Source: Streptomyces antarcticus
GTDB lineage: Bacteria > Actinomycetota > Actinomycetes > Streptomycetales > Streptomycetaceae
DNA: 64,000 nt
Direction: 5' to 3'
Assembly: GCF_026627255.1 (NCBI RefSeq)
Contig: NZ_JAPNLM010000007.1
Coordinates: 62,001-126,000 of the forward strand
Below the pieces are notes generated by a model. That model ran no database searches. It was not told the DNA's origin and saw only the letters and a program-made list of their open reading frames with translations. Both the position numbers and the translations under genes were made by a program. Position 1 is the stretch's first letter; the number at the start of each line of letters is the position of its first letter. Of the stretch, positions 18,155 through 29,795 are shown one piece after another.

Positions 18155-19465
18155 GTGCACACCACATCCCTCCGACCGCTGGCCCTGGGCGACTTGCACA
18201 GCTCGCTGAGCGATCCGGCTCTGACGTCCATGACCCTGCTCAACGAGATCACCGGCCGTTTCCCCGCCGCGGTCAGCTTCGCCGCCGGCCGCCCCTACGA
18301 GGGGTTCCAGGATCCCGATTCGCTCCAGCGGCACATCGGGGTGTTCCGCAGACACCTGGAGACGGACCTCGGGCAGAGCCCCGAGCAAGTCCGGCGCACG
18401 CTCTTCCAGTACGGCCGTACCAAGGGCACGATCAGCCACCTCGTCGCCCGGCACCTGGAGGCGGACGAGGGACTGCGCGTCCACCCGGAGTCGGTGGTGG
18501 TCACCACCGGCTGCCAGGAGGCGATGGTCCTGGTCCTGCGGGCGCTGCGCCGCGACGAGCGGGACGTGGTCCTCGCCCCCGCACCCACCTACGTCGGCTT
18601 CATCGGCGCGGCCCGGCTGGTCGACATGCCGGTGCGCCCGGTGTTCGAGGGCGCCGACGGCGTCGACCCGGAGGACCTGGTCCGCCAGATCAGGGCCGCG
18701 CGGGCCGAGGGCCTGCGCCCGCGTGCCTGCTACCTGGTGCCCGACTTCGCCAACCCCGGGGGCGTGTCGATGACGGCGGAGCGGCGCCTGGCAGTGCTGC
18801 GGATCGCCGAGGAGGAGGACATTCTGCTCCTGGAGGACAACCCGTACTCGATGTTCCGCACGAGCGGCGGCCGGCCGCCGACCGTCAAGTCGATGGACGA
18901 GCACCACCGGGTGGTCTACCTGGGCTCGTTCGCCAAGTCGGCCTTCGCCGGGGCGAGGGTGGGCTATGTGGTGGCGGACCAGCCGGTCGAGGGCGGCAGC
19001 GGCGCCGGGATGCTCGCGGACGAGCTCGCGAAGCTCAAGAGCATGCTCACCCTGAACACCTCCACGGTCGCCCAGGCGGTCATCGGAGGCTTCCTGCTGG
19101 AGCACGGGTGCAGCGTGGAGAAGGCGGTGTTCCGCGAGGCCGCCGTCTACCGGGAGAACCTCGGGGCCGTCCTGTCCGGGCTCGCCGCGCGATTCCCCGG
19201 GGCCTCGGCCGCCGAAAGGGGCGGCGTCGAATGGAATGCGCCCGACGGCGGAATGTTCGTGGTCCTCACCGTCCCCTTCCGGGCCGACGAGGAAGCGCTC
19301 GAGGTGTCCGCGGAGCGCTTCGGGGTGTTGTGGACTCCGATGTACCACTTCTATGCGGGCGCCGGTGGATTCCGGCAGATGCGGCTTTCCTTCAGCGTTC
19401 TGACACCGGCTTCGATAAACGAGGGGCTCGACCGGCTCGCCGCATTCGTCGCCCACCGCTCGTGA
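18155..19465 (+). CDS. Class I/II fold PLP aminotransferase
   Basis: A protein of 436 residues resembling the aminotransferase domain of MocR/2-aminoadipate aminotransferases, but with no GntR helix-turn-helix at its N-terminus. It shows TTGCQEAMVLVLRALRR (cofactor phosphate region), VPDFANPGG and the PLP lysine K261 in GSFAKSAFAGARVGY. Related enzymes in peptide antibiotic clusters make unusual amino acids by transamination or beta/gamma replacement chemistry. The start chosen is a GTG 7 nt after a weak GGCAGG. It probably provides a non-proteinogenic precursor. It is divergent from the thioesterase and convergent with the racemase. Confidence 0.75.
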   Translation: MHTTSLRPLALGDLHSSLSDPALTSMTLLNEITGRFPAAVSFAAGRPYEGFQDPDSLQRHIGVFRRHLETDLGQSPEQVRRTLFQYGRTKGTISHLVARHLEADEGLRVHPESVVVTTGCQEAMVLVLRALRRDERDVVLAPAPTYVGFIGAARLVDMPVRPVFEGADGVDPEDLVRQIRAARAEGLRPRACYLVPDFANPGGVSMTAERRLAVLRIAEEEDILLLEDNPYSMFRTSGGRPPTVKSMDEHHRVVYLGSFAKSAFAGARVGYVVADQPVEGGSGAGMLADELAKLKSMLTLNTSTVAQAVIGGFLLEHGCSVEKAVFREAAVYRENLGAVLSGLAARFPGASAAERGGVEWNAPDGGMFVVLTVPFRADEEALEVSAERFGVLWTPMYHFYAGAGGFRQMRLSFSVLTPASINEGLDRLAAFVAHRS

Positions 19466-19493
19466 CCGTCCGCCCCACCGCGGGGCCGCCGTT

Positions 19494-19518
19494 TCCCGCC
19501 CGGGGCCGCCGGGCGGGA
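19494..19518. terminator. Hairpin between convergent genes
   Basis: The arms TCCCGCCCGG and CCGGGCGGGA are perfect and separated by 5 nt. They lie just after the aminotransferase stop and before the convergent racemase end, so the hairpin could work as a two-way terminator. Confidence 0.55.
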
Positions 19519-19549
19519 CACGGTGCTGTCCGGCGCCGCCGGGCGCGCG

Positions 19550-19574
19550 GGGACCCCGGGCGCGGCGGGGTCCC
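19550..19574. terminator. Second hairpin, before the racemase stop
   Basis: The arms GGGACCCCG and CGGGGTCCC (9 bp, 7-nt loop) lie 11 bp downstream of the racemase stop on the minus strand. It is probably the racemase terminator. Confidence 0.5.
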
Positions 19575-19584
19575 GGGGCGGGCG

Positions 19585-20286
19585 TCAGCGGTAGAGCTCG
19601 GCCAGACAGGCGTCGGCCAGGGCGTCCAGGCTGGAGACCATCTGCTCCGCCGGAAGGCCGGCGGCCGCGTGGGCCAGCGGGAGTTCGGTGCAGGCGGCCA
19701 GCACCGGCGCGTCGATCTTCTCGCGGAGGTTCCGCACGGCCTCGGCGTAGACGGCGCCGGCCGCGGCCGAGCGGCCCGCCTTGATGAGGACGCTGGCCTC
19801 GTGGACCAGTTCCTGCACGTCACCGCCCGGGACGAACAGCGGGTGGCCGAGTTCCTCGGCGCGGCGCTGGTAGAGGCCGCTCAGGACGGTTCCGGTGGTG
19901 GCCGCCAGCCAGCTGCCCTCGGGGCTGGTCCGCATCGCCGCCAGCAGCGTGGCGTCGATGATGTGGACGACCGGTACCGGAAGTTCGGCGCGGAAGCGGT
20001 CGATGAAGGCGTGGGCGGTGTTGCAGGGCACGGCGAGGAGTCCGGCGCCCCATCCGGCCAGGGTGTGCAGGCCCTCGCGGAGCGGGACCAAAGGCGCTTC
20101 GTCACCCGCGACGAGCGAGGCCGTCCGGTCGGGTATGCCCGGATCGGACAGGAGAATGACGCGGGGATGTTCCTGGTCCGTGGTCGCCGGGGCTTTCGCG
20201 GCGAAGACGCGAAGGAATTCAGCTGTTGCGGAAGGGCCCATTCCACCCAGAACTCCGAGAGTTCTGACAGGTGTGCGGAGATTCAT
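19585..20286 (-). CDS. Aspartate/glutamate racemase family protein
   Basis: A protein of 233 residues with LGVLGGMGPSATAEF at the N-terminus and the two catalytic cysteine motifs VPCNTAHAF (C88) and AACTELPLA (C199), so both acid/base cysteines are present. The family interconverts L and D forms of Asp, Glu or related amino acids without a cofactor. In this cluster it may supply a D-amino acid, since no epimerisation domain is seen in the NRPS proteins here. The start ATG gives the usual short N-terminus before the first strand. An in-frame codon 22 residues upstream seems too early. Confidence 0.85.
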   Translation of the reverse strand: MNLRTPVRTLGVLGGMGPSATAEFLRVFAAKAPATTDQEHPRVILLSDPGIPDRTASLVAGDEAPLVPLREGLHTLAGWGAGLLAVPCNTAHAFIDRFRAELPVPVVHIIDATLLAAMRTSPEGSWLAATTGTVLSGLYQRRAEELGHPLFVPGGDVQELVHEASVLIKAGRSAAAGAVYAEAVRNLREKIDAPVLAACTELPLAHAAAGLPAEQMVSSLDALADACLAELYR

Positions 20287-20503
20287 GAGGATTTCTCTCG
20301 GAGATTCTTCACCAGCGAACTCATGGCGGGATCGTACTACACACCATGCCATTGGATTCCTGTGTTCGGAAGCCCAATTGGGCCCTCCGCTTCATCCGGT
20401 CGGCCACCCTTGCGGACATGATCACCGGTGTGTTTGGATGGCGGCCCCGCCGAATGAAGGCTAATTCGGGGACGCTCCGGCAAGGAAAGTGAGGTTGCGG
20501 TCA
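20287..20503. promoter_or_regulatory. Divergent control region before the second NRPS operon
   Basis: A 217-bp gap, less GC-rich than its surroundings, separates the racemase gene from the rightward operon that ends at 33.1 kb. It should carry that operon's promoter. A short dyad CCCAATTGGG is present near 20380. No confident -35/-10 pair was found. Confidence 0.4.
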
Positions 20504-21808
20504 ATGGCGGAATTTCAGCTGACCCACGCCCAGCAGGGCATGTGGTTCCTGGAGCGGTTCTCGGGCACCTCCTTCGTCGACCCGATGACCTTCCGCCTGG
20601 TCGGCGACCTCGACGCGGACGCCCTGCGGTGGAGCCTCCGGGAGCTCGTCGGCCGCCACGAGGCCCTGCGCACCCGCTTCCCGGTCACCGGCGGCCGCCC
20701 CGCGCAGGAGGTCGTCCCCGCGGACCGGGCGGGACTGGCCGTGCCGCTCACCGATCTCTCCGAACTCCCGCCCGCAGAAAGGGAGTCGGAGCTCGAGCGA
20801 CTGCTGCGGGAGGACCAGGACGCCCGCTTCGACCTGGCCCGCGGCCCGGTGGTCAGAGCCGCGCTCCACCGGCTCGGCCCCCGCGAACACGTCGTCCGCA
20901 TCACCACGCACCACATCGTCTCGGACGCGGTCTCCTGGTGGTCGGTCCTCTTCCGCGAGCTGGAGCGCCTCTACGCGGCCCGCCTGGCCGGCCGTCCCTC
21001 CCCGCTGGAACCCGTCACCACCCAGTACGCGGCGTTCGTCCGCTGGCAGCGGGAATGGCTGGAAAGCCCCGCCGCCACCCGCGAACTCGCCTACTGGCGG
21101 CGCGAACTGGAGGGCGTCACCCCGCTCCCCGAACTCGCCCTGGCCCGCCCCCGCGAAGACCGGCCCGCACGCCGCGGACCCGTCGCCACCCGCTGGCTGA
21201 CCTTCCCCCAGCCGCTCTACGACGGCCTCCGCGAGTTCGCCGCGCGCGAACGCGCCACCCCGTACATGGTCCTGCTCACGGCGTTCACCAGCCTGCTGCA
21301 CCGCCACACCGGCGCCCACGACATCCTCGTCGGCACCCGCGCCGGCTTCCGCGGCCGGCCCGAGTTCGAGCACACCGTCGGCTTCCTCGTGAACCTGCTC
21401 CCGCTGCGCACCCGCGTCCCCGAGAACGCCGACTTCCGGAGCCTGCTCCAGGCCGTACGCCGCAGCACCCTCGGCGCCTACGTCCACCGCACCGTGCCGT
21501 TCGAACGGCTCGTCGCCGACCTGGGCCTCCAGCGCCGCGGCAGCCGCCCCGTGGTGAACGTCTGCGTCTCCTTCCAGTCCACCCCCGAGGTGCCCCCGGC
21601 CCTCGACGGGCTGGAAGCCACCCTCATCAACCACGACCCGTTCAGCGCCTTCGACCTCGACCTCGGCTTCTACGAGGACGACGGGTCGCTGCGGGCCCTG
21701 CTGACCCACGACCCCGCCCAGTACGACGACGAAGCCGCGCAGAGCCTGCTCGACGACCTCCAGCAGGTCCTCACGAGCGCCCTGCACCCGATCGCCACGA
21801 AGGTGTGA
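20504..21808 (+). CDS. Free-standing NRPS condensation domain
   Basis: A 434-residue protein consisting of one condensation domain: LTHAQQGMWFLERFSG at the start, the active-site motif THHIVSDAV (HH at 136-137), then VGFLVNLLPLRT and VPFERLVADL. The usual HHxxxDG ends in Ala here, while the catalytic second His is intact. There is no A or carrier domain. The ATG follows GAGG by 9 nt. It is first in an operon with two more C-domain proteins. It may condense carrier-bound partners in trans or act on a non-peptide nucleophile. Confidence 0.85.
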   Translation: MAEFQLTHAQQGMWFLERFSGTSFVDPMTFRLVGDLDADALRWSLRELVGRHEALRTRFPVTGGRPAQEVVPADRAGLAVPLTDLSELPPAERESELERLLREDQDARFDLARGPVVRAALHRLGPREHVVRITTHHIVSDAVSWWSVLFRELERLYAARLAGRPSPLEPVTTQYAAFVRWQREWLESPAATRELAYWRRELEGVTPLPELALARPREDRPARRGPVATRWLTFPQPLYDGLREFAARERATPYMVLLTAFTSLLHRHTGAHDILVGTRAGFRGRPEFEHTVGFLVNLLPLRTRVPENADFRSLLQAVRRSTLGAYVHRTVPFERLVADLGLQRRGSRPVVNVCVSFQSTPEVPPALDGLEATLINHDPFSAFDLDLGFYEDDGSLRALLTHDPAQYDDEAAQSLLDDLQQVLTSALHPIATKV

Positions 21809-21813
21809 CCCCG

Positions 21814-23211
21814 ATGCCCGACGGCCAGAGCCACCAGCTCGCACCGCTCTCCCTCACCCAGGAACAGCTGTGGTTCCTGACCCGACTCGACCCCGGGAGT
21901 GCCTTCTACAACACCACCGCGACCTGGACCCTGACCGGCCCGCTCGACACCGGCGCGCTGCACACCGCCCTCGCGCGCACCATGGACCGCCAGCACATGC
22001 TGCGCACCGCCGTCACCGAGGTCGACGGCGTCCCCTCCCAGGTCCTCGTCGACGACGTGCCCGTACCCCTGGCCGTCTCCGACCTCACCGGCCTGCCGGA
22101 GCCCGAGCGCGCGGCCGCCGCCGACCGCCTCGTCAGCGAGGAGGTACACGTACCCTTCGACCTGGCCGCCGCACCGCTCTTCCGGGTCCGGCTCATCCGT
22201 ACGGGCCCCGACGAGCACGTCATGGTCTTCGTGATGCACCACATCATCGCCGACGGCTGGTCCCTCCAGGTCCTGATCCAGGAGGTCGCCGACCTCTACG
22301 CCGCCGCCGTCACCGGCACCGAAGTGGAACACGCACCGCTGGAGCGGCAGTTCGCCGACTACGCGGTACGCCAGCGCGAGCGGCTGGCCGGACCCCGCCG
22401 CGACAAGCTGGTGTCCTACTGGGGCGAACGGCTCGCCGGATCCCCCACCGCCCTGGACCTGCCCACCGACCGGCCCCGGCCCGCCGAGGCCACCTTCCGC
22501 GGCGACCGGTACGCCTTCACGGTCCCGCAGGACCTGCACCTGGAGCTGACCGCGCTGGGCCGCGCCGCCGGCGCCAGCCTCTTCATGACCTGCCTCGCCG
22601 GGTTCGGCGTCCTGCTCTCCCGCTGGTCGGGCCAGAGCGACGTCCTCCTCGGCACCCCCGTCGGCAACCGCGACAGGCCCGAATGGTCGCCGGTGGTCGG
22701 CTACTTCGCCGACACCCTTGTCATGCGCACCGAGCTCGCCGACGACCCCACCTTCGCGGAGCTGCTCACCCGGGTGCGCCGGTCCTCGCTCGACGCCTTC
22801 GTCCACCGCGACCTGCCGTTCCGGGTCCTGGTGGAAGAACTCAAGCCCGAGCGGGTCCCGCACCGCAACCCCCTGTTCCAGGTGATGTTCATCCTCCAGA
22901 ACATCCCGCCGCGCCGCCGGAACGTCGAGTTCGCCGGACTCGTCATGGCCCTGCGCGAGGACGTCCGCACCACCTCGATCTTCGACCTGCGCCTGGACCT
23001 CTTCCAGTCCGAGCACGAGCTGCGCGGACAACTGGAGTACAACACCGACCTGTTCGACCGTTCCACGGCCGAGCGGCTCGCCGGGCAGTACCTCGCCCTG
23101 CTCGCCGACGCATGCGCCGAACCGGGCACCCGGGTCTCCGCCCTCTCCCTCGGGGCACCGCCCGCCGACCCCTTCGGCTCCGGATTCAACGACGACCTCG
23201 AGGAGGCGTAG
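21814..23211 (+). CDS. Free-standing NRPS condensation domain
   Basis: A protein of 465 residues with a canonical condensation domain: APLSLTQEQLWFLTRLDPGS near the start, MHHIIADGWSLQVL with an intact HHxxxDG at about 142, GYFADTLVMRTEL and LPFRVLVEELKPER. It ends with a short acidic tail and no A or carrier domain. It lies 5 nt after the preceding C protein and 4 nt before the next. The C subtype (LCL, DCL or other) could not be assigned by eye. Confidence 0.87.
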   Translation: MPDGQSHQLAPLSLTQEQLWFLTRLDPGSAFYNTTATWTLTGPLDTGALHTALARTMDRQHMLRTAVTEVDGVPSQVLVDDVPVPLAVSDLTGLPEPERAAAADRLVSEEVHVPFDLAAAPLFRVRLIRTGPDEHVMVFVMHHIIADGWSLQVLIQEVADLYAAAVTGTEVEHAPLERQFADYAVRQRERLAGPRRDKLVSYWGERLAGSPTALDLPTDRPRPAEATFRGDRYAFTVPQDLHLELTALGRAAGASLFMTCLAGFGVLLSRWSGQSDVLLGTPVGNRDRPEWSPVVGYFADTLVMRTELADDPTFAELLTRVRRSSLDAFVHRDLPFRVLVEELKPERVPHRNPLFQVMFILQNIPPRRRNVEFAGLVMALREDVRTTSIFDLRLDLFQSEHELRGQLEYNTDLFDRSTAERLAGQYLALLADACAEPGTRVSALSLGAPPADPFGSGFNDDLEEA

Positions 23212-23215
23212 CAGC

Positions 23216-25821
23216 GTGGAATGGGCCACGAAGATAGCCGCTCTGTCCGCCCGCGAGCGCCGGGGCCTGGAGGACCTGATGGCCTCCGGCGCCCAGGGAC
23301 TGAACCTGTTCCCGCTCTCCTTCACCCAGGAATGGGTGTGGTGGAACGCCCGCCTCAAGCCCGGCACCTCCCTGTACAACGCGCCCATGGCGCTGCGCAT
23401 CGAGGGCGCGCTCGACACCGCGGTCCTCGAGCGGAGCTTCCAGGAGCTCGTCGACCGCCACGAGGTGCTGCGCACCAGCTTCCACCACCTCGCCCGTACG
23501 GTCGTCCAGGCCGTCGAGCCGGTGCCGCCGCACTTCGAGCTGCCCGTCGAGGACCTCACCGGGCTCGACCGGGACGAGCGCGACCGGGCCGTCGAGCGGC
23601 TCGCCGTCGAGGAGCGCTCACGCACCTTCGACGTCACCCGCGGCCACCTGCTGCGCGGCCGGCTGCTCCGGCTCGCCGCCGACGAGCACGTCCTGCTGCT
23701 CACCACCCACCACCTGGTCACCGACGACTGGTCGATGCGGATCCTGCTCGGCGAGATCGTGACCCTGTACGGGGCCTTCAGCGAGGGCAAGCCGTCGCCG
23801 CTGGCGCCGCTGCCCATCCAGTACGCCGACTTCGCCGCCTGGCAGCGCGACTACCTCGACGACGCCCGGATGGAAGCCGAGTTCGACTACTGGGCCGAGC
23901 GGCTGGCCGGTGCCCCGGTACCACTGGACATGCCCACCGACCGCCCCCGCCCGGCCGGCCGCAGCTTCGGCGCGCTCGTGCACTGGTTCGACCTGCCGCA
24001 CGAGCTGTCCGAGCGGGTCCGGGTGGTGTCCCGCACCGTGGGCGTCACCCCCTTCATGACCCTGATGGCCGCCTTCCAGCTGTGGCTGCACCGCTCCTGC
24101 GGCCACGACACCTTCGCCACCAGCACGCTGACCGCCTACCGCGACCGGGCCGAAGTCGCCAACGTCATCGGTGACTTCGGCAACCTGGTCGCCGTACCGG
24201 CCGACCTGCGCGGCGACGGCCTCACCTTCCGCGAGCTGATCGTCCGGGTCCGGGACGCGGTGCTGGAGACCCAGGAGCACGCCGACGTACCCGCCCACCG
24301 CCTGTCGCTGCGGCTGGCCAAGCGGCGCGAGGACACCCACAACCCGATCTCGCAGGCCATGTTCTTCTCCGTGCACGCCCAGCACAGCATGGCGACCCTG
24401 GAGCTGGCGGGCCTGCGCTTCGAGCAGATCCAGGCCGCCGCCGAGCGCCCCTCGACCCCGTTCGACGTCGAGCTGCGCCACTTCGAGCAGGTCGACGGCA
24501 TGCGCATGCAACTGCTCTGCAACGCCGACCTCTTCGACGAGGACACCGTGCCGCGCCTCGCGGCCCAGTTCACCGCCCTCCTGGGCGCCGCGCTCGACGG
24601 CCCCGACACCCCGGTGGCCGCGCTGCCCGTCGCCGTACGGCCGCGGACCGTACACCCCGACGTCGACGCGGGGGCGGCACCGACCGCCGAGCCCGTGCGG
24701 GCGGTGCACGCGCTGGCCGCCGCCGAACCCGGCCGCCCCGCCGTGGTGACCGGGAACCGGACCGTGAGCTACGGCGAACTGTGGGCCCTGGTGGAGGCCG
24801 ACCCCACCCCGGGGGCCCTCGTGGCGGCCGTCGACGCGCTGGCCGGCACCGGAGGCGGTACCGGCACCGGTACCGGTACCGCCTCCGGTGCCGGTGCCGG
24901 TGTCGGCACCGCCCCCGACGGCGGGCAGGCCCCCGCCCCCGTCCCCGCCTGCCCCGACGGCTTGCTCGGGCAGTGGTCCGCGGCCCTTGACCTCACCGCC
25001 GCGGACCGCTTCCTGCGGACCGCGCCCGCCGGCGCCCCCACCGCGGCACTGGAGACCCTGCTGCCGCTGGCCGCGGGCGCCGTCCTGTGCCTGGCCCCGC
25101 ACGAGGGCGCGGGCCTGCCCGATCCGGCGGGCTCCGGAGCCACCGCCGCGGCCCTGCCGGGCCCCCTGCTCGCCGCGCTCGCCGCGCGGCCGGGCGCCCC
25201 CCTCACCGGGCTGCGGGTCGCCGTCGCCACCGGCGGCGACCCCGTCCGGCTGCCCGGCGCCGAACACCTGCGCCTCGTACGGGCCCTCGGCGCCCCCGGC
25301 CTGCCGCCGCTGCCCTTCGCGGACCTCGGCGCGGGCCCGCGCGGGCCCCTCGTCCCCGACCCGGGGACCGGCTCGGCCCTGCTGGACCCGGCGGGCCGAG
25401 AGGTCCTCGACGGCTCCGAGGGCGAGCTGTACGTCGCCGCCGGACCCGGCGCCGACCCGCTCGCGACCGGCCTGGCCGCCCGGCGGCTGCCCGGCGACCG
25501 GCTCGAACTCCTGGGCCCCGGCGGGGAGTACACCGAGCGCGACGGCTACCGCGTCCGCCTCGCCGACGTCGAATGGGCGCTCACCGCCCACCCCGCGGTC
25601 CACGGCGCGGTCGTGACCACCGGTCCCGACGGTACGATCACCGCCTACGCGGGGACCACCGGGGCGGAGGGGGACGAGGGAGTGCTCCGCGCCCACCTGC
25701 GCCGCACCCTCCCCGGCTTCACCACCCCCGACACCCTCGTGGTCGGCGAGCGGCTGCCCCTGACCCCCGACGGCCGCATAGACCGGGCCTCCGCCCGGCT
25801 CTCCGGAGGAGACACCGCACC

Positions 25822-25825
<4 letters not shown>
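23216..25825 (+). CDS. NRPS C domain fused to a degenerate A domain
   Basis: A protein of 869 residues. The condensation domain (LSFTQEWVWWNARLKPG; THHLVTDDWS with HH at 165-166 and Asp in place of the final Gly) is followed from about 495 by an A-domain remnant. The remnant keeps an A1-like start (VSYGELWALVEA), an A4-like shape (LETLLPLAAGAVLCLA), YRVRLADVEWALTAHPAV and an A10-like end PDGRIDR. It lacks the A2 region, the TSGSTG loop, YGxTE and YRTGD, and the A10 Lys is Arg. In place of the A2-A3 region is a Gly-Thr repeat. It is about 370 residues instead of about 500. Adenylation is probably lost, leaving C activity or a scaffold role. The GTG start follows AGGAGG by 9 nt. Confidence 0.8.
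24846..24910 (+). repeat. GGTACC/GGCACC simple repeat in the dead A domain
   Basis: About 65 bp of degenerate hexamers (GGTACC, GGCACC, GGTGCC) encode a Gly-Thr/Ala-Gly run exactly where the nucleotide-binding part of an A domain should be. It reads as a replacement or expansion after loss of selection. Confidence 0.75.
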
Positions 25826-28748
<2,923 letters not shown>

Positions 28749-28752
<4 letters not shown>

Positions 28753-29795
28753 AGGCCCTGCAGTGGCACGGCGCGTACAAGGTCGAGGTCGCGGACGACA
28801 TCCCCGCACCCACCGTGACCGCCCCCGGCGACGCCGTGGTCCGCGTGGTCCGCTCCGCCATCTGCGGCACCGACCTGCACCCCTACCGCGGCGAGATCGA
28901 CTCCTTCACCCCCGGCACCGTGACCGGCCACGAGTTCACCGGCGTGGTCGAGGAGGTCGGTCCCGACGTGCGCCACCTGCGGCCCGGGGACCGGGTCGTG
29001 GCCTCCGACGTCATCGCCTGCGGCACCTGCTGGAACTGCCGCCGCGGCTGGCACTACCAGTGCGACCGCGTCGGCCTGTTCGGCTACGACACCGTGGTCG
29101 GGACCACCGCCGTGGCCGGCGGCCACGCCGAGTACGTACGCGTGCCCTTCGCCGACGTCGTGCTCTCCCCGATCCCGGAGGACGTCAGCGACGAGCGCGC
29201 CCTCCTCATCGGCGACGTCCTGTCCACCGGATACGCCTGCGCCACCGGCGGCGGGGTCAAGCCCGGCGACACCGTGGCCGTCGTCGGCTGCGGCCCCGTC
29301 GGACTGCTCGCCATGAAGGCCGCCGGCATCCTCGGCGCCGCCACCGTCCTGGCCGTCGACCCGCTCCCCGCCCGCCGCGCACTCGCCGAGGAACACGGGG
29401 CCGTCGGCCTGGCCCCCGGCCCGGACCTGGTGGAACGGGTCCGCGAGCTGACGGGCGGACGCGGGGCCGACGTCGTCCTGGAAGCCGTCGGCACCGACGC
29501 CTCGCTGCTCAGCGCCCTGGAGATCGTCCGTCCGCGCGGCACCGTCAGCGCGGCCGGCGCGCACGCCTCCACGGCGATGCCGATGCCCACCGGCCTGGCC
29601 TTCGGCAAGGAACTGACCCTCCGGTTCGTCGTGGGCGACCCGATCAGCGTGCGCGAGCCGCTGATGAACCTGGTGCGCACCGGGCGCCTGGACCCCACGT
29701 TCGTCATCTCCCACCGCATGCCGCTCGCCGAGGCCGCCGAGGGTTTCCGCCTCTTCGACGCCGGCCTGGCCTCGAAGGTGGTGCTGATCCCGTGA
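28749..29795 (+). CDS. Zinc-dependent alcohol dehydrogenase (MDR family)
   Basis: A protein of 348 residues. The catalytic zinc ligands are in AICGTDLHPYRG and GHEFTG, the structural zinc is held by four Cys in CGTCWNCRRGWHYQC, and a Rossmann motif VVGCGPVGLLAMKAA follows. It oxidises an alcohol or reduces a carbonyl using NAD(P). The position between the resistance gene and the last NRPS, with overlaps on both sides, makes it a tailoring or precursor enzyme of this pathway. It may also act on a sugar alcohol or amino alcohol, since similar MDR enzymes include threonine and sorbitol dehydrogenases. Confidence 0.85.
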
